A program made the translations under genes and the position numbers. Below the pieces are notes generated by a model, which saw only the letters and a list, made by a program, of their open reading frames with translations, had not been told where the DNA came from and did no database searches. A stretch of 64,000 nucleotides of DNA, from positions 121,493-185,492 of the forward strand of contig NZ_KE383924.1 in the NCBI RefSeq assembly GCF_000422805.1. The letters are read 5' to 3'. Each line of letters begins with the position of its first letter. Position 1 is the stretch's first letter. The stretch is from Nocardioides halotolerans DSM 19273 (GTDB lineage: Bacteria > Actinomycetota > Actinomycetes > Propionibacteriales > Nocardioidaceae). This document shows positions 25,610 to 33,608 of this stretch, in pieces.

Positions 25610-26764
25610 ATGGCTGGAGTTCAACGCACGCTCACCCTGCCTTCCGAAGGGTACGGCGATGAGCCCAAGAGCGAGGCAGACGTCCTGCTGACGGCGGCTG
25701 CCAGGATCCAGGCCGCACTCCCACGGGGCTGGACGGTCCAGGCAACGACCGAGGCCGGCGGACTGGACGGCTCCAACACCGCCTCCCGCCGCCCGCACGC
25801 TCGGCTTTCTCTCGTGCGGGGAGGCAACACCGTGGCGACGTACGCCGTCGCGGCCAAGCGTGCCCTGGCTTCGAGCAACCTGCTCCCCGCCGTCAATCAA
25901 CTCCTCGCCCTGCAGGGCGACAGCTCGGCCAGAATGCGGCCGATGCTGATCGCTCGCTACCTCAGCACCCAGCAGCAGCGCGTGCTGCAAGAACGGGGCA
26001 TCGCCTACGCCGACGCCACCGGAAACCTGTACCTGATGTCGGAAGACCCGCTGGTCCTGCTGTCCGATCGAGGCGCGAGCGCCGATCCGTGGCGGGGTCC
26101 CGGACGGCCGACGACCAGCCTGAAGGGCCTCCCTGCCGCCCGGCTCGTCCGTGCCCTGGCTGACTTCGTCCCGCCGTACTCCGTCTCTGAACTCGCCGAC
26201 TTGGCCGGCGCATCGCTCGGCGCCGCCTACCGCCTCAGCGACTACCTCGTCGGTGAAGGGCTGCTCGCTCGCAGCGAACGTGGGCCGATCACGGATGTCG
26301 ACTGGCCCGAGCTACTTCGGCGGTGGGGCCAGGACGCTCGATATCTCGACACCAGCACGACGCGTGGCTTCCTCGAACCGCGCGGGCTCGACAGCCTCGT
26401 CGAGAAGCTCGGCAAACAGCCGTCATCGCAGCGCTACGCGGTGAGTGGCTCGTTGGCCACTCAGCCCTATGCCTCATACGCCGAGGCTCGGTTGGGCCTC
26501 ATCTACGCGGACGACCCACTGGAACTCGCGTCGGACCTTGGACTGCGCCCCGTCGATGCTGGCGCCAACGTCATCCTCACGGCGCCGCGTTCACCCGTTG
26601 TCTTCGAGCGCACATCGAAGTGGAGAGACATCACCATCGTTGCTCCCAGCCAGGCAGTCGCCGACCTACTCGGCGGCCCCGGCCGAAACCCTGCTGAAGG
26701 CGAATACCTGTTGGACTGGATGAAGGAGAACCCAGATGCCTGGCGCAGACAACTTGATCGTTGA
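25610..26764 (+). CDS. AbiEi-type antitoxin-like protein (type IV toxin-antitoxin family)
   Basis: This 384-residue protein is the first island gene. Residues about 55-155 follow the pattern of AbiEi-like proteins with a nuclease-fold-like N-terminal part: RLSLVRGGNTVATYAVAAKR, then MLIARYLSTQQQRVLQERGI and YADATGNLYLM. In relatives that I recall, the YAVAAKR segment reads like YVVEIKR, so the acidic residue appears replaced by Ala near residue 81. A winged-helix region (YSVSELADLAGASLGAAYRL) follows at about 190-220. AbiEi proteins repress their own operon and neutralise the cognate nucleotidyltransferase. The 29-base overlap with the next gene, which has its own AAGGAGA site, indicates coupling. 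Family assignment is by pattern memory. Confidence 0.7.
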   Translation: MAGVQRTLTLPSEGYGDEPKSEADVLLTAAARIQAALPRGWTVQATTEAGGLDGSNTASRRPHARLSLVRGGNTVATYAVAAKRALASSNLLPAVNQLLALQGDSSARMRPMLIARYLSTQQQRVLQERGIAYADATGNLYLMSEDPLVLLSDRGASADPWRGPGRPTTSLKGLPAARLVRALADFVPPYSVSELADLAGASLGAAYRLSDYLVGEGLLARSERGPITDVDWPELLRRWGQDARYLDTSTTRGFLEPRGLDSLVEKLGKQPSSQRYAVSGSLATQPYASYAEARLGLIYADDPLELASDLGLRPVDAGANVILTAPRSPVVFERTSKWRDITIVAPSQAVADLLGGPGRNPAEGEYLLDWMKENPDAWRRQLDR

Positions 26765-27548
26765 GGCACGTACCGCTTTGCTCGACGCGATCGCAGCTCT
26801 CGAAGCCCACAAGGCATCGGTGATCCTCATCGGTGCCCAAGCGATCTACCTACGCACAGGCAACGCCACCTTCGCCCTGGCCGAGGCAACCAAGGACTCC
26901 GACCTCGCCATCGACACCCGCGAACTTGGTGAGGATCCCCTTCTCGAGGAGGCGATGACCAGCGCGGGCTTCATTCTCAACCCGGTCAGTCAGCAACCCG
27001 GCGCCTGGATTTCGCCCAACGGGATCCCCGTCGATCTGATGGTCCCTGAGCACCTTTGGCTCCGGCAGCCGACGCGGCGTCCGCGCATCCCGCCCCACTC
27101 CAAGCACGCGGCACGCCGGGCGGCCGGACTGGAGGCCGCGCTCATCGACCAGTCACCGATGACCATCGACTCGCTGAACGGCGACGGCCGGAGCGCCGTC
27201 ATCAACGTCGCAGGCTCTGCGGCACTGCTCGTGGCGAAGCTCCACAAGCTGGGCGAACGGGTCGACACTCCCGACCGTCTCAACGACAAGGATGCGCACG
27301 ACATCTACCGACTGCTGGTGGCTACCGAGACTCACGATCTCGCCAAGAGCATGCAGCGCCTCCACGCTGACGAAGTCTCGCATGGGGCCACAACACGGGC
27401 GTTGGGCTACCTGGAGCAACTCTTCGCAAACGCAGACGCCCTCGGTGCCACGATGGCCGGTCGCGCCGAGGAAGGAGTCGGCCAGCCAGACACGGTTTCG
27501 GCTTCGGTCAGCCTCCTCGCGCAGGACCTACTCTCAGCCTTGGCGTGA
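26736..27548 (+). CDS. AbiEii-type nucleotidyltransferase-like protein (probable toxin partner)
   Basis: This 270-residue protein has features of a DNA polymerase beta-like nucleotidyltransferase: an N-terminal VILIGAQAIYLRTG and the two-Asp metal motif KDSDLAID (Asp54 and Asp56). A third acidic position is expected around GIPVDLMVP, and a helical LLVAKLHKLGER and NDKDAHDIYRLL region follows. AbiEii toxins use this fold to modify a cellular RNA or protein with nucleotides. It has an excellent ribosome site (AAGGAGA, nine bases upstream) inside the 3' end of the antitoxin-like gene. The toxin role is inferred from pairing and motif; the target is unknown. Confidence 0.7.
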   Translation: MPGADNLIVEARTALLDAIAALEAHKASVILIGAQAIYLRTGNATFALAEATKDSDLAIDTRELGEDPLLEEAMTSAGFILNPVSQQPGAWISPNGIPVDLMVPEHLWLRQPTRRPRIPPHSKHAARRAAGLEAALIDQSPMTIDSLNGDGRSAVINVAGSAALLVAKLHKLGERVDTPDRLNDKDAHDIYRLLVATETHDLAKSMQRLHADEVSHGATTRALGYLEQLFANADALGATMAGRAEEGVGQPDTVSASVSLLAQDLLSALA

Positions 27549-27590
27549 TCGGCCACGGGGCCTCGGCTCCGAACCACGAGGATTGACACC

Positions 27591-30014
27591 GTGAGCGATC
27601 TGCAAGCCGAGCTGGAGAGCCTGCGGACCGAGAACGCCCGCCTGCGCAAGCTCCTCAAGCTGACTGACGCGGAGGCGGCTCCAGTTCGTGGCACCCAGGC
27701 AGCGTGGTTCGACAAGGCACCGGGTCCGGTGGACGGGCGTTCCTCCTCGCGAGCCAAGGTCGAGTTCTATGCCGCGTTGTTCGGCGCAAGACGTGACGTC
27801 TACGCCGTGCGCTGGGAGAACGCCCGCACGAACAAGTCGGGGTGGATGCCTGCCGTCGAGGGCGGCTGGCGCAAGGGCCGCGCGGCCTCGGACGTGCGGC
27901 ACCTCCCACTGACGCCCGAGGTCCTGACCGCGCATCTGACGGGCGAGGTCCACATCGGGCTCTATCCGATGCTCGCCGGCGACCAGACCTGTTGGCTCGC
28001 TGCCGACTTCGACGGGCAGGCCGCCATGCTCGACGCGCTCGCCTATCTGAAGGCGGCACGAGCCGTTGGCGCGCCTGCCGCGCTTGAGGTTTCCCGGTCA
28101 GGGATCGGCGCTCACGTTTGGATCTTCTTCACCGGCCCCGTGCCAGCTGCCACCGCACGTCAACTCGGGACCGCTCTTGTCCGCGAATCCATCGCCATCC
28201 GTGGCCGGATGGACCTTCGCTGCTATGACAGGCTCTTTCCCTCCCAAGACGTGCTGCCTGGCCAGGGCCCTGGGAACCTGATCGCGGCCCCGCTCCACGG
28301 CAAGTCACGAAGGCAAGGCACCACGGTCTTTCTCGACCTGGCCACGCTGGAGCCGTTCGTGGACCAGTGGGAGTACCTCTCCACCTTGGAGCGCCTTACC
28401 CCGAAGCAGGTCACAAAGCTCGCCTCGGCGCTCCAGGAGCCGAAGGTCGGGGCACGTGTCGACAGCGCGCAGCCCGCCCGGTCAACCAAGACCCAGCCGA
28501 ATCCGGCACCGATCGTTCATCTGCGCCTTGACGGCACGGTGCGGATTCCCGGCTCGGAGCTGAGCCCCTCGCTGTATGCGACCTTGAAGCACGCCGCCTC
28601 GACGTACAACCCGGAGTTCTACGACCGCCAGCGACGCCGGCAATCGACGTGGAACGTCCCGCGCATCATCACCTCCTACGACGAGACGCTCGACGACCAC
28701 CTCGTCCTCCCGCGCGGACTACGCGACACCTCGACGCGGCTCATCGAGGGGGCCGGAAGCAAGGTCGAGGTCGACGATCAGCGGGGCGCCGGAGTTCCTC
28801 TGCACCTCTCGCCGACCTTCGACCTCAGGCCGCAGCAGCAGGGAGCAGTGGAGGCCGTACTGCCGCACGAGTTGGGACTCTTGGTCGCTCCGCCCGGCTC
28901 TGGGAAGACCGTCATGGCGTGCGCAGTCATCGCCCAGCGAACCGTTTCCACGCTGGTGCTGGTCGACCGCAAGACGCTCGCCGACCAATGGCGCCGCGAG
29001 ATCACCGACCTCCTCGGCATCAAGCCGGGGCAGCTCGGCGGCGGCCGATCCAAGCTCACCGGCATTGTTGACATCGCCACTTTGCAGACGCTCGCCCGCC
29101 GCACCGAGCTCGCCGAGAAACTCGGCGCCTACGGCCAGGTCATCGTCGACGAGTGCCACCACGTCCCGGCTGCCGCGTTCGAGGCCGCTGTCCGCGCCAT
29201 CCCCGCGCGCTACTGGGTCGGGCTCACCGCCACGCCTTATCGGCGTGACGGCCTCGATGACCTGATCGGCTTTCAACTCGGCCCGGTCCGCCACACCTTC
29301 GTGCACGCCGACCCCGACACGCTCGAAGGTGCCAACGCCGAGCGGCCACGCCCCGTACTCATCGTCCACCCCACAGCCTTCCAGTTGTCGGACCCGGTCA
29401 ACTTCGCCATTCCGGGCGCAATCGCGAGCGTCCACACGGCCCTCGCAGAGGATGGGGCCCGCAACCAGCAGATCCTCGCCGATGTGGTCGAGGCCCTGGG
29501 GCGCGGACGACACTGCCTGGTCCTGGCCCAACGCACAGGCCACGTCGACCACCTCGCGGCAGCGCTCACCGCGCAGGGGCTGGACCCAGTGGTTCTCAAG
29601 GGTGGAATGGGCGCCAAGCAACGCGCAGGGGCGACCGAGCGCCTGGTCCCCTCCGATGACGGCCCACCATTGCTCGTCGTTGCCACTGGCCACTTCGTCG
29701 GGGAGGGATTCGACTGTCCAGCACTCGACACGCTCTTCCTGGCCGGGCCGATCTCGTTCAAGGGACGCCTCGTGCAGTACGCCGGACGGGTCCTTCGAGC
29801 TCATCCAGGCAAGCACACTGCAGAAGTGCACGACTACCACGACGTCGAGGTTCCAGTCCTCGCGGCAGCGCTCACCAAGCGCGCACCCGGTTACACCAGC
29901 CTCGGCTTCCCCGACCCTCGCAGCACCAAGTCACCCTCCACCAAACCGGCTCGAGTGATGCCCGAGAGTGGTGCACGTAGCCCCGGAACGGTGTCCAACG
30001 GCGGCATTCACTGA
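27591..30014 (+). CDS. TOTE-type archaeo-eukaryotic primase fused to superfamily 2 helicase
   Basis: This is an 807-residue fusion protein. Residues about 1-25 form a leucine-zipper-like coiled coil (LQAELESLRTENARLRKLL). Residues about 55-285 match the archaeo-eukaryotic primase domain of TOTE conflict systems: metal Asps in WLAADFDGQ (139 and 141), SRSGIGAHVWIFF with His175, RCYDRLFPSQD and GNLIAAPLHG. Residues about 415-760 form a superfamily 2 helicase: APPGSGKT (Lys439), VIVDECHH (520-523), GLTATPYRRDG and QYAGRVLRAHPGK. The product should prime and unwind nucleic acid. The GTG start follows GAGGA. It lies 42 bases after the nucleotidyltransferase gene, so the three genes probably form one operon. 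Defence is inferred from the family. Confidence 0.85.
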   Translation: MSDLQAELESLRTENARLRKLLKLTDAEAAPVRGTQAAWFDKAPGPVDGRSSSRAKVEFYAALFGARRDVYAVRWENARTNKSGWMPAVEGGWRKGRAASDVRHLPLTPEVLTAHLTGEVHIGLYPMLAGDQTCWLAADFDGQAAMLDALAYLKAARAVGAPAALEVSRSGIGAHVWIFFTGPVPAATARQLGTALVRESIAIRGRMDLRCYDRLFPSQDVLPGQGPGNLIAAPLHGKSRRQGTTVFLDLATLEPFVDQWEYLSTLERLTPKQVTKLASALQEPKVGARVDSAQPARSTKTQPNPAPIVHLRLDGTVRIPGSELSPSLYATLKHAASTYNPEFYDRQRRRQSTWNVPRIITSYDETLDDHLVLPRGLRDTSTRLIEGAGSKVEVDDQRGAGVPLHLSPTFDLRPQQQGAVEAVLPHELGLLVAPPGSGKTVMACAVIAQRTVSTLVLVDRKTLADQWRREITDLLGIKPGQLGGGRSKLTGIVDIATLQTLARRTELAEKLGAYGQVIVDECHHVPAAAFEAAVRAIPARYWVGLTATPYRRDGLDDLIGFQLGPVRHTFVHADPDTLEGANAERPRPVLIVHPTAFQLSDPVNFAIPGAIASVHTALAEDGARNQQILADVVEALGRGRHCLVLAQRTGHVDHLAAALTAQGLDPVVLKGGMGAKQRAGATERLVPSDDGPPLLVVATGHFVGEGFDCPALDTLFLAGPISFKGRLVQYAGRVLRAHPGKHTAEVHDYHDVEVPVLAAALTKRAPGYTSLGFPDPRSTKSPSTKPARVMPESGARSPGTVSNGGIH

Positions 30015-30207
30015 TCCGGCGCGAACGGCGACTAGGCCGTTAACCCGCGGTTTCGCAGATCTCCGCTGACGACCGCCAACTGAGAAACCTCGTGGCACCC
30101 ACGGCAGTTCTTGCAGACCAACACGCGGAGCGGAGGCGAGCCAGCGCGCGACGACCCCCCAAACCGAAGGTCGCGTGTCACCTCTCAGGCGAGGTAACAC
30201 ATCAACA
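30015..30207. other. Island right-end noncoding segment
   Basis: These 193 bases lie between the helicase stop and the tRNA CCA end. This is where an integrase gene would normally sit beside the regenerated tRNA, but neither strand gives a recognisable integrase remnant. Only short low-complexity frames occur. It could contain the element's attachment-arm sequences. Confidence 0.5.
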
Positions 30208-30283
30208 TGGAGCCGCCTGTCGGAATCGAACCGACGACCTATTCATTACGAGTGAATCGCTCTACCGACTGAGCTAAGGCGGC
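30208..30283 (-). tRNA. tRNA-Thr (anticodon CGT)
   Basis: The gene is 76 bases including an encoded CCA (30208-30210). The acceptor stem GCCGCCT pairs with AGGCGGC; the D-arm is TAGCTCAGTCGGTAGAGCG. The anticodon stem TTCA/TGAA encloses loop CTCGTAA with anticodon CGT, which reads the threonine codon ACG. The T-arm GTCGG-TTCGATT-CCGAC is perfect. It is intact although its 3' part is duplicated at 25373, consistent with an element having regenerated it on insertion. Confidence 0.97.
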
Positions 30284-30328
30284 GCGCTGCCGCGAGGGCA
30301 ACCCGCGGAAGTCTACGGACGCGACGAC

Positions 30329-30351
30329 GCCCGGTCCAAAACGGACCGGGC
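30329..30351 (-). terminator. Hairpin terminator of the zinc-ribbon gene
   Basis: GCCCGGTCC (30329-30337) and GGACCGGGC (30343-30351) are perfect nine-base arms around a five-base loop, 24 bases after the stop of the leftward small gene and 46 bases before the tRNA-Thr 5' end. It lacks a clear T-tract, as is common in high-GC actinobacteria. It may also isolate the tRNA from upstream transcription. Confidence 0.6.
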
Positions 30352-30374
30352 ATCGGGGATCGGTGGATCCAGGC

Positions 30375-30551
30375 TCAGGCGGCGACGGGCTCGCGGTGGT
30401 CGGAGGTGCGGCCGGTGACCAGGGTCTGCTCGGCCCCGCACCAGCACTCGAAGGCGACCAGGATGCCGTGGTCGGTGTTGACGAGCGAGGTGACCTGGCT
30501 CGGGAAGATCAGCTGGCGCTTGTCGCACGCCGTGCAGTGGTGGTCGAACAT
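30375..30551 (-). CDS. Small zinc-ribbon-like protein
   Basis: The protein has 58 residues from the ATG at 30551, preceded by an AGGGGG ribosome site; an upstream start at 30599 is less likely. Two Cys pairs, HHCTACDKRQLIF and FECWCGAE, suggest a single zinc ribbon. Between them is a hydrophobic strand region. The family is not named with certainty. It diverges from a LysR regulator. Confidence 0.7.
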   Translation of the reverse strand: MFDHHCTACDKRQLIFPSQVTSLVNTDHGILVAFECWCGAEQTLVTGRTSDHREPVAA

Positions 30552-30667
30552 CGAGGGGCCCCCTTCAGGTCGCTCGCGAGAGTCAGTGCTGCCGTACACC
30601 TCAAGTGTGACCGGCCGGTAGCAATAGGGGTAGCCTGACTTTCCAGTGCCTTCCCAAGGAGAGTCCT

Positions 30668-31585
30668 ATGCTTTCCCTGCACCAGCTGACCTGCTTCCTG
30701 ACCGTCTACGAGCAGGGGTCGCTGACCCGGGCCGCGGAGGAGCTCGGCTACGCGCAGCCCTCGGTCTCCGAGCAGGTCCGGGCGCTCGAGAAGTCGCTGG
30801 GCGTCCAGCTGTTCCGTCGGGTCGGGCGCGGCGTCGTGCCGACCACGGTCGCCGACACCCTGCGCCCCCACGCCGAGCGCACGCTGGCCGCCGCGGAGGA
30901 GACGCGGCGGGCGGTGCAGGCGGTGAAGTCCTTCGAGACCGGCACGATCCGGTTCGGGATGTTCGGCACGGCGCGGCTGTACGCCGGCGCGGGGCTGGTC
31001 GCCGACGTGCTCCGGCGCTACCCCGGCGTGCGGGTCGAGCTGATCGGCCAGAACTCCAGCGACGTCGCCGACGACCTCCGGCGCGGCCGGCTCGAGGCGG
31101 CCATGATCGCGATCCACTCCGTCGAGAGCGAGGGCATGCAGATCACCCCGGTCGCGAAGGACGAGGTCGTCTACATCAGCAACGACCCAGAGAAGCTGGC
31201 CGGTCCGATGACCGCCAAGCGGCTGTCCGAGGCGAGCCTGGTGATGCCGGAGACCACCTGGCGCGCGACCGACTCCACGCGCATCCTGCTGCGCCAGCTG
31301 CTGCACGAGACCGGGCACAACCCGCCGACCCGGATCGAGGTGGAGGACGTCGAGATCGCGGTGGAGCTGGTCGGCCTCGGGCTCGCCGACTCGGTCATCC
31401 CGCGCGGGGCGGCCGAACAGCTGCTGCCCCGGCTGGCACCGGACGCCGGCTGGGTGAGCTTCCGGCCGCGGCTCTACGACAACTTCGCGATCGTGCACCG
31501 CCGGGGTGCGACCCTCTCGCCCGCCGCGCAGCTGATGATCGAGCTGGCCACCGCGCGCATCCAGTCGATCGCGCAGGCCGTCTAG
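30668..31585 (+). CDS. LysR-family transcriptional regulator
   Basis: This is a 305-residue LysR-type regulator. The N-terminal winged helix (LHQLTCFLTVYEQGSLTRAA, then PSVSEQVRALEKSLGVQLFRR) is complete. The C-terminal effector-binding domain starts around residue 92 (GTIRFGMFGTARLY). The ATG follows AAGGAG at six bases. The effector and targets are unknown; the divergent zinc-ribbon gene is the usual place to look. The shared intergenic region holds ACAC-5-GTGT (30596-30608), a possible binding half-site pair. Confidence 0.93.
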   Translation: MLSLHQLTCFLTVYEQGSLTRAAEELGYAQPSVSEQVRALEKSLGVQLFRRVGRGVVPTTVADTLRPHAERTLAAAEETRRAVQAVKSFETGTIRFGMFGTARLYAGAGLVADVLRRYPGVRVELIGQNSSDVADDLRRGRLEAAMIAIHSVESEGMQITPVAKDEVVYISNDPEKLAGPMTAKRLSEASLVMPETTWRATDSTRILLRQLLHETGHNPPTRIEVEDVEIAVELVGLGLADSVIPRGAAEQLLPRLAPDAGWVSFRPRLYDNFAIVHRRGATLSPAAQLMIELATARIQSIAQAV

Positions 31586-31628
31586 CGGGCCGTCCGGCAG
31601 GCCTTCAACGGCTGTCTACGCTGGAGGC

Positions 31629-32015
31629 ATGGACCCCGAGCAGACCGTCCGCGAGTTCTTCCGCCTGCTGGCCCTGCCCGACACCGAGGCCGCGGTGGCG
31701 CTGCTGGCCGACGACGTCGTCTGGAAGAACACCGGCCTGCCGACGTTCACCGGCCGCAAGGTCGGCGGCCTGCTCCTCGACGCCGAGAAGCGCGGGGTGA
31801 CCGTCGACATCACCGTCCACCACGCGGCGGCGAACGGCGACGTGGTGCTGACCGACCGCACCGACGTGCTGCGCAAGGGAAAGTGGGAGACGTCGTTCTG
31901 GGTGCGCGGGACCTTCGAGGTGCACGACGGCCGGATCACGCTGTGGGACGACGCCTTCAGCTGGGCCGACCTCGCCCGCGGCAGCGTGATGGGCCTGACG
32001 AAGCTGCTGGGTTGA
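31629..32015 (+). CDS. NTF2-like protein, limonene-epoxide-hydrolase/SnoaL type
   Basis: This 128-residue protein has the cone-shaped NTF2-like fold pattern: VREFFRLLALPDTEAAVALL, then DDVVWKNTGLPTFTG, and a late FWVRGTFEVHDGRITLWDDAF. The order and the Arg/Asp positions resemble limonene-1,2-epoxide hydrolase-like proteins, which open epoxides with a catalytic Asp-Arg-Asp set. Substrate unknown. It lies 43 bases after the LysR gene on the same strand and could share its transcript. Confidence 0.82.
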   Translation: MDPEQTVREFFRLLALPDTEAAVALLADDVVWKNTGLPTFTGRKVGGLLLDAEKRGVTVDITVHHAAANGDVVLTDRTDVLRKGKWETSFWVRGTFEVHDGRITLWDDAFSWADLARGSVMGLTKLLG

Positions 32016-32027
32016 TCGCGGCCTTCC

Positions 32028-33608
32028 CTAGCACTCGAGGCCGTCGGGAGGCACCGTGCCGTCGACGAGGTAGCCCTCGATCGCCTCGTCGACGCAGTCG
32101 TTGCCGGAGTTGTAGCCGGTGTGCCCGTCGCCGTCGCGGCTGACCAGCACGCCCGACTCCAGCTGGTCGGCGAGGTGCACCGCCCACTGGTAGGGAGTGG
32201 CGGGGTCGCGGGTGGTGCCGACGACGACGATCGGGGCGGCGCCCGCGCCGTCGACCTCACCGATCGTGTCGGTGGCGCGGGTCTGGACGCCGTGGCACCA
32301 CACGAGGCCCCACGCGAACACGTCGCCGAACGTCGGGGAGGCAGCCTCGAACGCCGGCAGCTGCGCCGCGACCTCGTCAGCGGTGATCGACCACGGGTCG
32401 TCGAGGCAGTTGATCGCGAGGATCGCCTCGGCGCTGTTGTCGGAGTAGGTGCCGTCGTCGTCGCGTGACTCGTAGATGTCGGAGAGGCGCAGCAGCAGCG
32501 TCCCGTCGCCGTTGTCGATCGCCGACTCCAGCGCCTGGTCGAGGATCGGCCAGTAGTCGCGGTTGTAGAGCGGTGCCACCAGGCCGTAGAACGCGTTGCC
32601 GACCTCGAGTGGACGCTCGAGCGAGGTCGGCAGCGCCTTGTCCTCCACCTGCGCGATGAGGTCCTGGATGGTGGCGAGGCCCTCGTCGAGGCTGTCGCCG
32701 AGGAAGCACCCGTCGTCGCCGACGCAGTCCTGCACGTAGGAGCGCAGCGCGACCTCGAAGCCGCCGGCCTGCTCGAGGCTGAGCTGCCGCGAGTCGATCG
32801 AGAGGTCCACCGCGCCGTCGAGCACGAAGCGTCCGACCTTGTCGGGGAACAGCTCGGCGTACGTCGCGCCGAGCTTGGTGCCGTAGGAGGCGCCGAAGTA
32901 GAGCAGCTGCGCCTCGCCCAGCGCGGCGCGGAGCACGTCCATGTCGCGGGCCGCCTCGACGGTGGTGACGTGGCCGACGAGGCTGTCGGAGCCCTCGACG
33001 CAGCCCTGGAAGAACGCCTCGTAGGACTGCTGGTAGGCCTGCCCTTCCTCCGGCGTGTCGGGGTCGGGGTCGGTCGCGACCAGGTCGTCGAGCTCGGCGT
33101 CGGAGATGCAGTCGACCGGGTCGGAGTCGCCGGTGCCGCGCGGGTCGAAGCCGACGATGTCGAAGTGGTCGCCGAGCACGGGGCGGAACGCGAACGAGGA
33201 GTTCTCGGCGTACGACGTGCCGGGCGCGCCCGGACCGCCGGGGTTGACGACCAGCGAGCCGACACGCTGGTCGAGCTGGTCGGCGGGGTCCTTGAGGAGG
33301 GCGAGCTCGATGGTCTCGCCGGCGGGGTCCTTGTAGTCGATCGGCACCTCGAGCGTGGCGCACTCGAAGTCGCCGCGGCACGGCTCCCAGGTCAGCTGCT
33401 GGGAGTAGAACCGCGCGAGGTCCGGCTGCGGCGGCTCGCTGGAGCCCGGCTGCGGCGTCGGGGTCGGCGCCGGGACCCTGGGTCCGGACGTCTCGGTGTC
33501 GGAGCCCGTGCCGTCGCCGTCCTGCTGCAGGCTCTGGGCGACCCCGAGCGCGACGGCGGCCACGAGCGCGAGGACGACCAGCCCGCCGATCAGCCGCGAC
33601 GCCCTCAT
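32028..33608 (-). CDS. Secreted alpha/beta hydrolase, TAP-like tripeptidyl aminopeptidase
   Basis: The protein has 526 residues from the ATG at 33608. An N-terminal hydrophobic anchor or signal (LIGGLVVLALVAAVALGVAQ) is followed by a Pro/Ser-rich linker. The alpha/beta hydrolase shows the oxyanion VVNPGGPGAPG, the nucleophile elbow YFGASYGTKLG, and a terminal catalytic His in SRDGDGHTGY with a TAP-like C-terminal domain. Paired Cys residues suggest disulphides outside the cell. It cleaves peptides or esters. The start overlaps the holB stop (ATGA), a common actinobacterial arrangement. The frame upstream of 33608 is a shadow of holB. Confidence 0.92.
   Translation of the reverse strand: MRASRLIGGLVVLALVAAVALGVAQSLQQDGDGTGSDTETSGPRVPAPTPTPQPGSSEPPQPDLARFYSQQLTWEPCRGDFECATLEVPIDYKDPAGETIELALLKDPADQLDQRVGSLVVNPGGPGAPGTSYAENSSFAFRPVLGDHFDIVGFDPRGTGDSDPVDCISDAELDDLVATDPDPDTPEEGQAYQQSYEAFFQGCVEGSDSLVGHVTTVEAARDMDVLRAALGEAQLLYFGASYGTKLGATYAELFPDKVGRFVLDGAVDLSIDSRQLSLEQAGGFEVALRSYVQDCVGDDGCFLGDSLDEGLATIQDLIAQVEDKALPTSLERPLEVGNAFYGLVAPLYNRDYWPILDQALESAIDNGDGTLLLRLSDIYESRDDDGTYSDNSAEAILAINCLDDPWSITADEVAAQLPAFEAASPTFGDVFAWGLVWCHGVQTRATDTIGEVDGAGAAPIVVVGTTRDPATPYQWAVHLADQLESGVLVSRDGDGHTGYNSGNDCVDEAIEGYLVDGTVPPDGLEC

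Larger units (their letters stand above)
25373..30263. mobile_element. Genomic island of about 4.8 kb integrated at tRNA-Thr
   Basis: The island is delimited by direct repeats of the tRNA-Thr 3' part (25373-25427 and 30208-30263). It contains three co-directional genes whose codon use is visibly less GC-biased than the flanks, with frequent GAA, CAA, AAC and ATC alternatives and AT-rich patches around 25550-25610. No integrase, excisionase or transposase frame is present between the repeats, so the element is either decayed or was mobilised in trans. The cargo resembles a defence/conflict module. Boundaries come from the repeats; the acquisition history is inference. Confidence 0.82.

Noticed and set aside
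29931..30200. A minus-strand frame at the island right end as an integrase remnant
   Set aside because: No tyrosine-recombinase R-H-R-Y or serine-recombinase pattern, and the composition is low complexity.
30092..30277. A 61-codon frame crossing the tRNA
   Set aside because: Its C-terminal half is just the translated tRNA gene. The same peptide appears at 25373 for the same reason.
30646..31800. A 384-codon frame over the LysR gene
   Set aside because: It is a shadow frame rich in Arg and Gly. The LysR frame from 30668 has full domain motifs and a ribosome site.
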